Positions 35,889 to 45,465 of a stretch of 64,000 nucleotides of DNA are shown piece by piece. The notes beneath the pieces were generated by a model. That model was not told the origin of the DNA and did no database searches. It saw nothing but the letters and a program-made list of their open reading frames with translations. A program made the translations under genes and the position numbers. This DNA comes from Actinobaculum suis (GTDB lineage: Bacteria; Actinomycetota; Actinomycetes; Actinomycetales; Actinomycetaceae). Position 1 is the stretch's first letter. Each line of letters begins with the position of its first letter. Where the stretch lies: contig NZ_FNAU01000005.1 of the NCBI RefSeq assembly GCF_900102025.1, positions 62,001 through 126,000 on the forward strand, written 5' to 3'.

Positions 35889-36470
35889 ATGGACCAACGA
35901 GCCGAGGAACCGCAGGATAAAGATTTCGACGCCGCCTGGGAAGATATTTCCCGCCAACTCGAAGCAGAATTCGCTGCCGACTCCGAAACTACTACCGCGC
36001 CGCCGCAGAATTTGCCGCCGCATACACCCGCGTCCCCGGAGGATAACGCCCCGCGGCCATTAACTGGCGAGCAGCAAACCGCCACAGCACCAGGGAAGTT
36101 TACGCCCGCCTTTGCAGACGCCGTTTCACATACTGAGAATTTTGCGCCGCGCCCGGCCGGGCCGCGCGATTGGAACCCAGCCCCTGAAGATTTAGAGGAC
36201 GTGCCTTTCGCAGAAGGCCACGATCCGGAAACTTTTGCGAGTTACAACCCGCCGCCTGCTCCCACGCATCCGGCCGCACCATGGCTATGGGGTGGCTCGG
36301 GCCTTGCGAGCGTTCTTGCCATATTGTGCCTGCTCGGGTACTTGCCATATGGCACGTTTGGTGCTGCAGTTTGTGCTCTGGTTGCTTTAGGCCTCGTAGG
36401 GGCGGCGGTTGTTTGCACCTCCCCTGCCCGGGAAGATACCGATCCTTTCGACGACGGCGCCCGCCTCTAG
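35889..36470 (+). CDS. Hypothetical protein with two C-terminal membrane helices
   Basis: 193 aa, not recognised. The first 130 residues are acidic and Pro/Ala-rich (DFDAAWEDISRQLEAEFAADSE near the start); two hydrophobic helices follow at about 134-152 and 157-178, then a short acidic tail (DTDPFDDGARL). A cytosolic disordered part anchored by a helical hairpin is likely. It diverges from the phosphofructokinase gene. TAAGCT lies 7 nt before the ATG and no Shine-Dalgarno is seen. Confidence 0.6.
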   Translation: MDQRAEEPQDKDFDAAWEDISRQLEAEFAADSETTTAPPQNLPPHTPASPEDNAPRPLTGEQQTATAPGKFTPAFADAVSHTENFAPRPAGPRDWNPAPEDLEDVPFAEGHDPETFASYNPPPAPTHPAAPWLWGGSGLASVLAILCLLGYLPYGTFGAAVCALVALGLVGAAVVCTSPAREDTDPFDDGARL

Positions 36471-36551
36471 CCAGTTACTCAATTTTTACTCAGTTTTGAT
36501 TCCGCCCGCCCTTAGCTATCACGGCTCAGCTCCGCGGTTCTGTCCGCTGGC

Positions 36552-36744
36552 AAACCGCGGAATTAGTCCGCGCACACAAATCGCGGAACTAGTACCCACC
36601 AATTCCGCGAAACCGTACACACACAAACCGCGGATTTAGTCCGCGCACCAATTCCGCGAAACCGTACACACACAACCCGCGGGATTAGCACCCGTACAAA
36701 AACCACGGAATTAGCACCCGTACACAAACCGCGGAATTGGTGCG
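36552..36744. repeat. Mixed direct/inverted repeat cluster built on CGCGGAATT
   Basis: The 329-bp gap 36471-36799 is filled by about eight units of 25 bp around ACCGCGGAATTAG, several inverted (CCAATTCCGCG). A 30-bp stretch starting CACCAATTCCGCGAAACCGT is repeated exactly at 36597-36626 and 36646-36675 (period 49). No gene is visible. Units in both orientations can pair with one another. Confidence 0.75.
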
Positions 36745-36799
36745 CTGTGCGTAAGCTGATGGGGTGACGCGCGAATCTTTGTGAAAGGACTGCGAAAAT

Positions 36800-38782
36800 A
36801 TGCGAACTGGCCGGGCGTCTCGTAAGGATTATCTTGATCTTGATCCGGCTCGGATTCACCGGGAAGGGGCGGCCCCGCCCGCGCCTGAACAGCTTACTTT
36901 TACGGATTTGGGGCCAGAACTCAACGAAGTGACTTTTATCGTCGTCGATCTGGAAACCACCGGAAATAAACCGGGTTTGCACGCGATCACGGAAATCGGG
37001 GCGGTGAAAACACGCGGCGGAGAAACCGTGAGTGAGTTTTCTACTTTGGTGAACCCGGAAGTGCCCGTCCCGGCTTTTATTGCTTCCCTCACCGGGATCA
37101 CTACCGCGATGACGGTAACCGCCCCAAAAATTGCCGCCGCGCTACCCGCGTTTTTGGATTTTGTGGATCCGGATTCCCGCCCGGTTTTGGTGGCTCATAA
37201 TGCGCGTTTTGATATTGGGCATTTGCGCGGCGCCGCCCAAGCTTTGGGCCTGGATTTTCCCAGTTTGCCGGTGCTTGATACTTTGCCCCTGGCACGCCGC
37301 GTGTTCACGCGGGAAGAGGTGCCGAACTATAAGCTCGGTACGCTCGCCGGTTTTTGCCGTGCCACGCACAGCCCCAGCCATCGGGCTTTGGCAGATGCCC
37401 GGGCAACCGTAGACGTGCTGTACACGATTTTGGGGCGTTTGGGCCCGCGCGGGGTCACTCATATTACGGATTTGTTTGCGGCTTCCAATCCGGTGCCCGC
37501 CCACCGGCGCCGCCGCGCCTACCTTGCCGATGGGCTTCCGAAAGGGCCCGGCGTGTACCATTTTCTGGGGCCGCGCGGCGAAGTTTTGTATGTAGGCACC
37601 TCGAAAAACGTGTACAAACGCGTGCGCCAATATTTCACCGCCGCAGAAACGCGGGGCCGGATGGCCGAAATGGTGGACCTGGCCGAAAAAGTGGAAGCCT
37701 TCCCTACGTCTACTGCGGTGGAGGCCGCGGTAGTGGAATTGCGGCATATAGAAAAATATGACCCGCCCTATAATCGCCGCTCCCGCCGGCCTAATTCGCA
37801 ACCGTGGCTGGTTTTGGACCGCAAACCTCGCACCGGCGAACCGCATATTCGGGTGGCGCGCGGCATCCCTAACGCAGACATCGAAAACTGTTTAGGGCCG
37901 TTCTTTTCCGGTGCGGCGGCCCGGCGCGCCAAAGAACTGATTTGTTTAGAAGCAGGCCTGCGCGAAGGGGGTTTGCAGATCCCGCGGGCCACCGATTTTT
38001 CGGATTCGCCATGTACGATTCCCGGGCACGTACCTGGCTCTGCACCCGGGCAATGTGTTTTGCCACCGCGCGGCACGGCGAATCCAGTTGAGGTTGCTTC
38101 ACGGCGTGCCGCCCAGATTTTGGCTGGAGACGTAGCATCCGTATGGGAGCACCACTTGGCTTTGATCCGCAAACTCGCGGCCGCCGAAAACTTTGAGCAA
38201 GCCGCAATCGAACGCGACCGCCTCGCCGCGCTTATGGGCGCTGCCCGGCGCCGCGAAAAACTCTTACCTTTGTGGCGCAGTTCCCGGATTATTGCCGCCC
38301 GGCGCCGCGATTCGGGCTGGGATATCGCCGTTATCTGTTGGGGACGTCTCACCGCCGCAAGTTTTTGTGCCGACGCCGCACGCCCCGCCCTCCCGCTAGC
38401 CTCGCCGCAAACCGGCACGCGAACAAATGCTGCGGCAAGGCCTCCAGCAGGCACGCCAGCAGATGCCGCAGTGCGGGCGCAAACAAGTACCGCCGCACGA
38501 GCAGAACCAAGTACCGCCGCACGGGCGCAAACCCGGGTGCCGGCCGCTGATATTCCGCGACAGGCACAGTTGCTCGAACAAAACGCGGAATTAGTAGACC
38601 GCCCGGAACGGGCAGCGGGTTTAGCAAGTAGTGAGGAAACCGAGATTTTGGCGAACTGGTTGGCAGATCCGCGCACGCGTATTTTGGAACATATCGGCAC
38701 CATGCCACTAGGAGTGCCCGTGCAGGGCGCGGCACGTTTCCGCCTGCCCGCAAACCTGCGCCAGCTTCCCCGCAATAAATAA
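36800..38782 (+). CDS. DEDDh exonuclease fused to a GIY-YIG (UvrC/Cho-like) nuclease domain
   Basis: 660 aa. N-terminal exonuclease domain (about 45-215): IVVDLETTGNKPGLHAITEIG, VAHNARFDIGHL and SHRALADARATVDVLY. GIY-YIG domain (about 245-325): GPGVYHFLGPRGEVLYVGTSKNVYKRVRQYF with a later Glu in EAAVVELRHI. A UvrC-like middle part follows with a UVR-type motif (AAENFEQAAIERDRLAALMGA). The C-terminal Ala/Thr-rich linker contains two 24-bp repeats (38484-38531). This fusion is known in actinobacteria; it may act in nucleotide excision repair together with UvrAB, by analogy with Cho. ATG 36800 follows AAAGGA. Confidence 0.87.
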   Translation: MRTGRASRKDYLDLDPARIHREGAAPPAPEQLTFTDLGPELNEVTFIVVDLETTGNKPGLHAITEIGAVKTRGGETVSEFSTLVNPEVPVPAFIASLTGITTAMTVTAPKIAAALPAFLDFVDPDSRPVLVAHNARFDIGHLRGAAQALGLDFPSLPVLDTLPLARRVFTREEVPNYKLGTLAGFCRATHSPSHRALADARATVDVLYTILGRLGPRGVTHITDLFAASNPVPAHRRRRAYLADGLPKGPGVYHFLGPRGEVLYVGTSKNVYKRVRQYFTAAETRGRMAEMVDLAEKVEAFPTSTAVEAAVVELRHIEKYDPPYNRRSRRPNSQPWLVLDRKPRTGEPHIRVARGIPNADIENCLGPFFSGAAARRAKELICLEAGLREGGLQIPRATDFSDSPCTIPGHVPGSAPGQCVLPPRGTANPVEVASRRAAQILAGDVASVWEHHLALIRKLAAAENFEQAAIERDRLAALMGAARRREKLLPLWRSSRIIAARRRDSGWDIAVICWGRLTAASFCADAARPALPLASPQTGTRTNAAARPPAGTPADAAVRAQTSTAARAEPSTAARAQTRVPAADIPRQAQLLEQNAELVDRPERAAGLASSEETEILANWLADPRTRILEHIGTMPLGVPVQGAARFRLPANLRQLPRNK

Positions 38783-38785
38783 ACT

Positions 38786-38844
38786 TTGGCCGGCTTTGCT
38801 TGGCCCGTAAGTTCGGACCCAGCAAAGCCGGCCAATAATCGTTT
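38786..38844. terminator. Rho-independent terminator after the exonuclease fusion
   Basis: Perfect 15-bp stem TTGGCCGGCTTTGCT (38786-38800) with AGCAAAGCCGGCCAA (38821-38835), then ATAATCGTTTTATTTT. It starts directly after the stop codon. The following 38845-38966 holds only TTTTAGTAG-type degenerate repeats. Confidence 0.85.
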
Positions 38845-38966
38845 TATTTTCCGTTCGTATTGTTTTAGCAAACGACTGGTTCTAGTAGCCGCCTGGCTTT
38901 AGTAGCCTGCCGATTTTGCTAAACGGCCGGTTTTAGCAGCCAGCCGGTTTTAGTAGACGGGTAGTC

Positions 38967-39950
38967 TTAGTAGACAGCCACGATGTCTGCTACCACGCCC
39001 ATGGAGGCCGTGTCTGGTTTGTTCGGATCAGGCACGCCAATGTAAACGCGCGATCCGGCCGGAACTCCCTGCAAATTCTGGCCAAAGAGTACGTGATCGG
39101 AAGGGAAGACGCGCGGGCCGGAAGGCGTGCCTTGGGCCTGCGGTTTCCAGGTGGATTCAGCAACCGAAGAGTTATCCCAAGAAACTGCTTCGAACTGGAC
39201 TACCACCATCGATTTTTCCTTGATCGGCTGGCCCGTGCCCCGCGCAATCACCTTCGTGGTGATTTCCTGCGGCGCTGCTTGGCCTTCCTTGACCGCCAGG
39301 TCCGTTACCGGCTGACCCAACTCTCCCTTGTACTTGACCGGCAAAGAATCCGGATCGGTTTCTACCTTGGCATCTGCCTGCCCGGCCGAATCGCCCTGCC
39401 AGGCCCCGTTAACTTCCACGTAGAAAGCGAGCGTGGCATTCGGTTCGATTCCCTGCGTACCGCTTTCGCCATATCCGAGCTCCGGCGGGATGGAAACAAT
39501 GAACTTATCGCCCACGTGCGAATCTTCCAGCACCGTAGACCAGCCCTTGATTACCCCACCTACCGGGAAGGATGCAGCCGCGCCCCGTTCAAAGGAAGAA
39601 TCGAAGACCTTCGCATCACCCCACTGCTGGCCCACATAGTTGACCACTACCGTAGAAGCCGCGGTAATCTTCGCACCCGTGCCTTCTTCCAGTTTTTCCA
39701 CTCGCAGATCGGCGGGCTTTTCTTTCGTTGGGAACTCGAGGATGGGCTGGCCGGCGTCGTTCTTCGCCAGCTTTGGCATTCCCTCACTCGTATAGTTGAT
39801 CTCTACTGGAGCTGCACTTTCGGTAGCTGAAGCGGTAGCTTCTGCAGAAGCCGAGGCCGAAGCGTTGGCATCAGAATTAGCACCACCCGAGCAACCGGCC
39901 AATGCTAACCCTACAGCGGCCAAAGAAACGGCCAGGATCGATTTACGCAT
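38967..39950 (-). CDS. FKBP-type peptidyl-prolyl isomerase lipoprotein
   Basis: About 327 aa from ATG 39950 (GTG 39959 is an alternative). A signal peptide with lipobox LALAGC makes it a membrane-anchored lipoprotein on the outer face of the membrane. A Ser/Ala/Asn linker is followed by one clear FKBP domain ([37 protein letters not shown]...[13 protein letters not shown]). A second, diverged FKBP-like domain covers the last 110 residues ([24 protein letters not shown]). A role in folding secreted proteins is inferred. It overlaps the 3' end of the dipeptidase gene, so the two are translationally coupled. Confidence 0.88.
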   Translation of the reverse strand: MRKSILAVSLAAVGLALAGCSGGANSDANASASASAEATASATESAAPVEINYTSEGMPKLAKNDAGQPILEFPTKEKPADLRVEKLEEGTGAKITAASTVVVNYVGQQWGDAKVFDSSFERGAAASFPVGGVIKGWSTVLEDSHVGDKFIVSIPPELGYGESGTQGIEPNATLAFYVEVNGAWQGDSAGQADAKVETDPDSLPVKYKGELGQPVTDLAVKEGQAAPQEITTKVIARGTGQPIKEKSMVVVQFEAVSWDNSSVAESTWKPQAQGTPSGPRVFPSDHVLFGQNLQGVPAGSRVYIGVPDPNKPDTASMGVVADIVAVY

Positions 39951-41298
39951 GCTTTTCACCCAAATTCTTCAACAACAATGCTTCTGCCAGAATAGCGTTA
40001 CGCCAGTCGCCCAGGTGTAAGGATTCGTTGTGGGCATGTGCACGAGTGTCGGGATCTTCCACCCCGGTAATCAGAATTTCTGCTTCCGGGAACACTTCAT
40101 GTAGATCCGCTACGAAGGGAATCGAACCGCCGGTACCAATTCCCACCGCGTGATGGTCAAAAGCTTCCGATAGTGCATCGCGCATAATCTGCGTTGCCGC
40201 TGCCCCACTATTCACCTTGAAACCGGGGCCGGCTTCCGCCACTTCAGTAGTTACCTGCGCTCCATACGGGGCGTGTTCGTGCACGTGCTTTGCCAGAAGT
40301 TCGCCGGCTTCTTGCGGATCTTGGCCCGGTGCTACGCGCAAAGAAAGATAAGCCTTGCACACTGGAATAATCGTGTTGGAAGATTCGGCGGTAGAGGTCA
40401 CGTCCATGCCGATCACCGAAATTGCCGGCTGCGTCCACATCCGCGAGTTATACGAACCGCGCCCAATAATCTGCATACCTTCCGGGATTCCCGCGTCTTG
40501 CCGCAGATCGGCCTCGGTGTACTCCACCTCGGCGTCGTCCCAGCTTTGCAAACCGGCAACCGCAACCGCTCCGTCTTCATCATGCAATGAGGCAATAATG
40601 TGGCTCATTGCCGTCACCGCATCCAAGGCCACCCCGCCAAACATGCCGGAATGAATTCCGTGGCTCAAAGTGCGCACTTCCACGCCGAGCCGTACCACCC
40701 CGCGCAAAGAAGTGGTAAGTGCTGGTTCGCCAACCTTCCAGTTACTCGAATCGGCCACCACGATCACATCGGCCGCCAAACGCTCCCGATATTCTTCCAA
40801 GAAGGCGTGGAAGGTGGGGCTCCCAATCTCCTCTTCACCTTCGATAAACAAGGTCACGTTCACGCCGAGCTCATCGCCCAGCGCGAAAAGCGCACCCATA
40901 TGGACCATGACGCCCGCCTTATCATCGGCCGCGCCCCGCGCGTACAAGCGGCCATTACGTTCCGTTGGCTCAAAAGGTGGTGTTTCCCACCCCTCGGCGG
41001 TGCCTTGCGGTTGCACATCATGATGCCCATACAGCAACACCGTGGGTTTATCCTCCCCCACCTGCTTATGTGCCAATACCGCCGGCCGGCTTTGCAAACC
41101 AGAAGGCGCAGTCACCTGCACTACTTCGGCTTCCAAACCGCGCTCACGTGCCAATTGGGCTACGTATTCTGCGCTTTTGCGTACTTCCGCTTGGTCAAAA
41201 GCGTCTGCCGAGATCGAGGGGATACGGATGAGATTTTCGAGTTCTTCACGATGGTGAGCCAGTTGCTCATCCACCTTTTTCGCCAGATCTGAAGTCAT
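39943..41298 (-). CDS. M20 family dipeptidase/metallopeptidase
   Basis: 451 aa. Zinc-ligand motifs: [10 protein letters not shown] (His92/Asp94), [10 protein letters not shown] (Asp125), [10 protein letters not shown] (catalytic Glu and ligand Glu) and a C-terminal His in [11 protein letters not shown] dimerisation domain lies at about 190-310. Cytosolic hydrolysis of dipeptides is the family role. ATG 41298 has no Shine-Dalgarno but TAGGCT exactly at -12 to -7, so the mRNA is probably leaderless. First gene of an operon with the FKBP lipoprotein. Confidence 0.9.
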   Translation of the reverse strand: MTSDLAKKVDEQLAHHREELENLIRIPSISADAFDQAEVRKSAEYVAQLARERGLEAEVVQVTAPSGLQSRPAVLAHKQVGEDKPTVLLYGHHDVQPQGTAEGWETPPFEPTERNGRLYARGAADDKAGVMVHMGALFALGDELGVNVTLFIEGEEEIGSPTFHAFLEEYRERLAADVIVVADSSNWKVGEPALTTSLRGVVRLGVEVRTLSHGIHSGMFGGVALDAVTAMSHIIASLHDEDGAVAVAGLQSWDDAEVEYTEADLRQDAGIPEGMQIIGRGSYNSRMWTQPAISVIGMDVTSTAESSNTIIPVCKAYLSLRVAPGQDPQEAGELLAKHVHEHAPYGAQVTTEVAEAGPGFKVNSGAAATQIMRDALSEAFDHHAVGIGTGGSIPFVADLHEVFPEAEILITGVEDPDTRAHAHNESLHLGDWRNAILAEALLLKNLGEKHA

Positions 41299-41423
41299 AG
41301 GCTTAGCCTAGCGCGCCGCCGTGCTTGCCCGCGGTAACTTCCTATCGTGGCCCCTGTTTTTCCGTGTTTCCGTATCTGTTTTTCCTACTGTGTTTTTGAC
41401 ACCTACCGCGCACTGGCTTCGGT

Positions 41424-41471
41424 GCAGTGCGGCGAGATAGCAGTGCGGCTAGATAGCAATGCGGCGAGATA
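41424..41471. repeat. 16-bp tandem repeat, 3 copies, in a 445-bp gap
   Basis: Three contiguous units GCAGTGCGGCGAGATA (41424, 41440, 41456; one or two changes each). The gap 41299-41743 also contains TTGTTTGTGGCGGA twice (about 41490-41521). I see no gene or structured RNA in it. Confidence 0.75.
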
Positions 41472-41743
41472 ATCGTTTCACCACACAGTATTGTTTGTGG
41501 CGGAATTGTTTGTGGCGGATGTTGGTTTGTTCTCGGGGCGGTTGTGGCACGGTGTTGTTAGTGCCTACGGATGCCCCGCGGTTTCGCGGTTGCGTCCGAC
41601 GCAGTTCGGGTTACGGCGTCGTGAGGATTACGACGTCGTTAGAGTGACGAAGAGACGGTCGTAGGCCGGCGTCGCGCACTTTTTTCTGGTGAACACGTAG
41701 ACTTGGCGCGGCAAGATTATTGGCAAACTGAGAAAGACTGCGC

Positions 41744-42487
41744 ATGGCACTTTTTGGGAAGAAAAAAACCGAACCGGAAGAAAAACCGGAAACTTCGGCG
41801 CCCGCACAGCGGCCGAAGGGCTATACGCCGGGTAAGGGACGGCCCACCCCGAAACGTAAGGACGTAGAACGCCGCAATCGGCGTCCAATCATTTCCGAAA
41901 AATCCACGTTGACTCGGGAAGAAAAGAAGATCCTCAAGGCGGAACAGCGTGCCCGTTCCAATGAGATTTACGAACGGCAACAAAAGGCCATGCGCGAAGG
42001 TGACGAAAAGAATATGCCGGAGCTGCATCGCGGCCCTATTCGCCGTTTTGCACGTGACTGTATCGATTCGCGGCGCCACTTTGCGACCCTTGTACTCCCC
42101 TTGCTCGCCATTATTTTCATTGGGATTTTCGTGTTGCGGGCCAACCCGGTGGTGATGCAATACTTCGTGTGGGGAACTTACGGTTTGCTGTTCGTAATGC
42201 TCTTCGATGGTTGGTTGGCCGCGTATCGCGCTCGCACCCTAGTGGCACACAAGTACGGGGCGGACAAAGTTCCAGATCGCACGATTTCCCAAATGTGGGT
42301 CCGTACTTTCTATCCGCGCCGCTGGCGCATGCCGCGCCCGCAGTGCGCAATAGGTGAATATCCCGAGGGCGGAGCTCCGGAAGATTTGCGAGCCGCTCGC
42401 CAAAAGAATCGGGAAGATCGGCGCCAGGCGCGGGCCGAAAAGCGCGAAGAAAAGCGCACACTACGCCGCGCTAAGAAAGAAAAATAA
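41744..42487 (+). CDS. DUF3043 family membrane protein
   Basis: 247 aa. A highly basic N-terminus with KGYTPGKGRPTPKRKDVERRNRRP, typical of DUF3043, precedes two hydrophobic segments at about 118-138 and 143-162. The C-terminus is Arg/Glu/Lys-rich and probably coiled. Function is unknown. ATG 41744 has only a weak GAGAAAG upstream. A terminator follows closely. Confidence 0.87.
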   Translation: MALFGKKKTEPEEKPETSAPAQRPKGYTPGKGRPTPKRKDVERRNRRPIISEKSTLTREEKKILKAEQRARSNEIYERQQKAMREGDEKNMPELHRGPIRRFARDCIDSRRHFATLVLPLLAIIFIGIFVLRANPVVMQYFVWGTYGLLFVMLFDGWLAAYRARTLVAHKYGADKVPDRTISQMWVRTFYPRRWRMPRPQCAIGEYPEGGAPEDLRAARQKNREDRRQARAEKREEKRTLRRAKKEK

Positions 42488-42505
42488 GAGAAACGCAACC
42501 CGCTT

Positions 42506-42547
42506 GCCGGGCTGGCCCCAGTTCTTCCTGGCCAGCCCGGCTTTTTT
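42506..42547 (+). terminator. Rho-independent terminator after DUF3043
   Basis: Perfect 12-bp stem GCCGGGCTGGCC (42506-42517) with GGCCAGCCCGGC (42530-42541), directly followed by six T residues. Confidence 0.92.
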
Positions 42548-42667
42548 CGTGCCCGCCCGGCTAGCGTAAGTTAGCTGCTCCGCCAGCTAGTGTGAGGTGT
42601 CGGCCCTACTAGTGCGCGCTTTCGTTCCCATTCGGCTAACCCGAAGTCCCGCCCGGCAAGTACAAGG

Positions 42668-43105
42668 TTAGGCGGCTTCGCGCATTTTTTGGAGGTTTGA
42701 GGGCCGGGACCATAGCAACCAGGCCAGCGCCAAAATCGCGCCGAGCGTGGGCAGATAAAAATAGGTTTCCCCGCCTCGATACCAGGGATTGACGGGCACA
42801 AAAGCATCTGGGAACCCCACGCCGAAGAAAGGCAAAGCAATATTTACAACCCAGCACACGGTGGCGACCCAACGCATTTTCCGGCCATTGTGCAAGCAAC
42901 CGATAGCCCCTCCCAGCCAGCAAAGGGCAGCCAGAATCGTGGTAAATACGTCCAGACCATTCCCGTCAATTGCCGAAGAAGTTGCGGAAACAACTCCCCT
43001 CCAACAAAAAACTACTGCCGCTATTAAGAGGGCGAGCAGGAGGAAGCGTGGCCACCCCGTCGCGCGGCGGCGATCGTCCTTAATAATTTCGCCATCTTCT
43101 GCCAC
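42668..43105 (-). CDS. Hypothetical membrane protein (four helices)
   Basis: 145 aa with hydrophobic segments at about 20-42, 52-71, 80-98 and 115-134. The N-terminus (MAEDGEIIKDDRRRATGWPR) is cytosolic by the positive-inside rule. No family recognised. GTG 43105 has AGGGG at a proper distance. It converges with DUF3043. Confidence 0.65.
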   Translation of the reverse strand: MAEDGEIIKDDRRRATGWPRFLLLALLIAAVVFCWRGVVSATSSAIDGNGLDVFTTILAALCWLGGAIGCLHNGRKMRWVATVCWVVNIALPFFGVGFPDAFVPVNPWYRGGETYFYLPTLGAILALAWLLWSRPSNLQKMREAA

Positions 43106-43381
43106 TACAAACCCCTGTCCTATCGATCGGTTTTCGCACTCCGAGCAAATTAGAGCCCTACTATTATTCGTGCATCTTCATTATTTATGCATCTTTTTCT
43201 GCAAGCCCCGAGTGGCTCCGCATCTATCTTGCGTATATTACGCTGTATCTGCAAGAAACTGTGTCTCATCGGGGCCGCGTCGGGCCGTGCCCAAAGCCCC
43301 TGCCCGATAGCTGCTTGTGCCCAATGTGGGGCGGCTATGCGTACCCCGGGCAAAACCCCTGCCGGGAGCTGCTTGGATCCG

Positions 43382-43453
43382 CCCGATAGCTTGGCTTCGC
43401 CCGGTAGCTTGGCTCCGCCCGATAGCTTGGCTTCGCCCGATAGCTTGGATCCG
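43382..43453. repeat. 18-bp tandem repeat, 4 copies, in a 357-bp gap
   Basis: Units CCCGATAGCTTGGCTTCG at 43382, 43400, 43418 and 43436 with single substitutions, plus a partial fifth. The gap 43106-43462 has no recognised gene. Confidence 0.85.
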
Positions 43454-43462
43454 CCCGGTATA

Positions 43463-43828
43463 TTATCCAGCCCGGTGGCGCTCATTCCATTCGCGCATCG
43501 ACTTCGGGTAGCCAGTTTTTTGTACTTCGTAGAACGGCAAACCCAGTTTTTCGGCAAGGCTAAGCGCTACTTTCAGGTCTCGCACTTTGCGCCGCGTCCA
43601 TTCGCCGTCGCGCGCGATTAGCAACAAAGCGGGTTCTTCCCGCGGGGTGGCCGGCTCAAAATAGGCTTCCACTCCTTTCCGGGTGGAAGTGAAAGCACGC
43701 AAGTGTTCTTCCACACGCGTGTTTTCCTCTCGATTGTTCTTACCGGAAAACAGGCCGCCACCGCGACGTCCCGCACCGCCCCCAGAACGGCGATTATGCT
43801 TATTTTTCAAACGCGAGAAAAAACTCAT
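43463..43828 (-). CDS. Conserved hypothetical protein
   Basis: 121 aa, not assigned to a family. The N-terminal 40 residues are Gly/Arg-rich (KNKHNRRSGGGAGRRGGGLF); the C-terminal part (HLRAFTSTRKGVEAYFEPATPREEPALLLIARDGEWTRRKV...FYEVQKTGYPKSMREWNERH) looks folded and shows no base-composition oddity. It precedes lpdA divergently. ATG 43828 has TAGGCT exactly at -12 to -7 and no Shine-Dalgarno. Confidence 0.65.
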   Translation of the reverse strand: MSFFSRLKNKHNRRSGGGAGRRGGGLFSGKNNREENTRVEEHLRAFTSTRKGVEAYFEPATPREEPALLLIARDGEWTRRKVRDLKVALSLAEKLGLPFYEVQKTGYPKSMREWNERHRAG

Positions 43829-44008
43829 AGGAGAAGCCTACAGATCTTGCGTGCGAGATTCTGGCTACCTCAACAACAAAGTTACGTATCCGTAGCATGT
43901 AAATGATAGAAATATCTAGCCCTTTAGTCATTCCAAAGTGGCAGAATAGAACCGTGGTGCGGACCACGTCCGCGTACTGTTCTCACTCATAACCGTAAGG
44001 AGAATTTG

Positions 44009-45379
44009 GTGGCAGAAGTAAAGGAATACGATGTAGTGATTCTCGGAGGCGGTAGCGCCGGATACGCTACAGCTCTCCGCTCAGCCCAGTTGGGCTTACA
44101 TGTTGCGCTCGTCGAAGGAGACAAAGTAGGTGGCACCTGTCTCCATTACGGGTGCATCCCGACGAAGGCACTATTGCACGCCGCCGAAGTTGCCGACGAA
44201 ACCCGCGAAGCGCAGCGCGTGGGTGTGCAAGCAAGCCTGACGGGTATCGATATGCCAGCCCTGCAGGACTACAAGAACGGCATAATTGCCGGCATGTTCA
44301 AGGGCTTGCAGGGCCTGTTGAAGGGCCGCAAGGTCGATGTGATTAACGGCTGGGGCAAGGTCACGGCCCCGCACACGGTGATGGTTGATGGTACGGAGTA
44401 TCGCGGGAAGAACCTGGTTCTTGCTTCTGGTTCTTACTCGAAGACGATCGGGCAGCAAATCACCAAGCGCGTTCTCACTTCCACCGAAGCGCTGAATTTG
44501 CAGGAAACGCCGAAATCGATCATCGTGCTCGGCGGCGGGGTGATCGGCGTGGAATTCTCCTCTGCTTTCCGTTCCTACGGTGCGGACGTACAGATCATTG
44601 AAGGCCTGCCCACTTTGGTGCACGCGGAAGATCCCGAAATCGGTAAGAACCTGGAACGCCAGTTCCGCAAGCGTGGTATCAAGTTCGCCACCAACACCAT
44701 GTTCGACCACCTCGAAGAAACCGACCATTCGGTGAAGGTCTTCACCCAGGATGGGAAGGAATTCGAGGCCGAATACCTGCTCATTGCCATCGGCCGTGCC
44801 CCGCGCACGGAAGGCATGGGATATGAAGAAATCGGCGTGAATATGGATCGCGGTTTCGTTTTGACCGATGAGCGCCTGCGTACCAATATCGACGGCGTCT
44901 ATGCCGTTGGGGACATTGTGCCGGGTATCCAGTTGGCACACCGCGGATATTTGCAGGGCATGTTCGTGGCCGAAGAAATCGCTGGGCTCTCCCCGCGCGT
45001 TATTGACGAAACCCTGATTCCGCGGATTACCTTCTGCGAACCGGAAATCGCTTCGGTGGGGCTGAACCAAGACAAGGCGGAAGCCAAGTACGGCAAGGAA
45101 AACATTGTTACGGCTTCCTTCAACCTGGCGGGGAACGGCAAGTCGCAGATCCTGGGCGCGCAGGGCTTCGTCAAGCTGGTGCGCGTGAAGGACGGTCCGA
45201 TCGTCGGTTTCCACGCGATTGGCAAGCGCATGGGCGAACAGATTGGCGAAGGTCTGACGATGGTGGGTTGGCAAGCCTATCCGGAGGATTACGATGGCCT
45301 CATTCACCCGCATCCCACGCAGAACGAAGCGATTGGGGAAGTCCTTCTCAAGCTGGCTGGCAAGCCGCTTCACAATTAG
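44009..45379 (+). CDS. lpdA: Dihydrolipoyl dehydrogenase (E3)
   Basis: 456 aa flavoprotein that reoxidises dihydrolipoyl groups of 2-oxoacid dehydrogenases with NAD. FAD site VVILGGGSAGYATALRSAQLG, redox-active disulfide GGTCLHYGCIPTKA, NAD site IIVLGGGVIGVEFSSAF, second FAD motif YAVGDIVPG and active-site HPHPTQNEAIGE at the C-terminus are all intact. GTG 44009 follows TAAGGAGA at a spacing of 6; the TTG three bases earlier is less likely. It is followed by sucB after 86 bp. Confidence 0.95.
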   Translation: MAEVKEYDVVILGGGSAGYATALRSAQLGLHVALVEGDKVGGTCLHYGCIPTKALLHAAEVADETREAQRVGVQASLTGIDMPALQDYKNGIIAGMFKGLQGLLKGRKVDVINGWGKVTAPHTVMVDGTEYRGKNLVLASGSYSKTIGQQITKRVLTSTEALNLQETPKSIIVLGGGVIGVEFSSAFRSYGADVQIIEGLPTLVHAEDPEIGKNLERQFRKRGIKFATNTMFDHLEETDHSVKVFTQDGKEFEAEYLLIAIGRAPRTEGMGYEEIGVNMDRGFVLTDERLRTNIDGVYAVGDIVPGIQLAHRGYLQGMFVAEEIAGLSPRVIDETLIPRITFCEPEIASVGLNQDKAEAKYGKENIVTASFNLAGNGKSQILGAQGFVKLVRVKDGPIVGFHAIGKRMGEQIGEGLTMVGWQAYPEDYDGLIHPHPTQNEAIGEVLLKLAGKPLHN

Positions 45380-45465
45380 CAAGAATTACCGCAGTACCGC
45401 GTGAAAAACGTTCGTGCCGCAGATAACAAGCTTTTAGACGTAAGAAAACTGAACTGAGGGATTAC

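Noticed and set aside
36552-36744. Repeat cluster as a CRISPR array or replication origin iterons
   Set aside because: Units vary in length and orientation and have no unique spacers; no dnaA or rep gene is near.
41459-41647. 62-codon plus-strand frame in the gap before DUF3043
   Set aside because: No ribosome binding site, starts inside a tandem repeat, and has no protein-like pattern.
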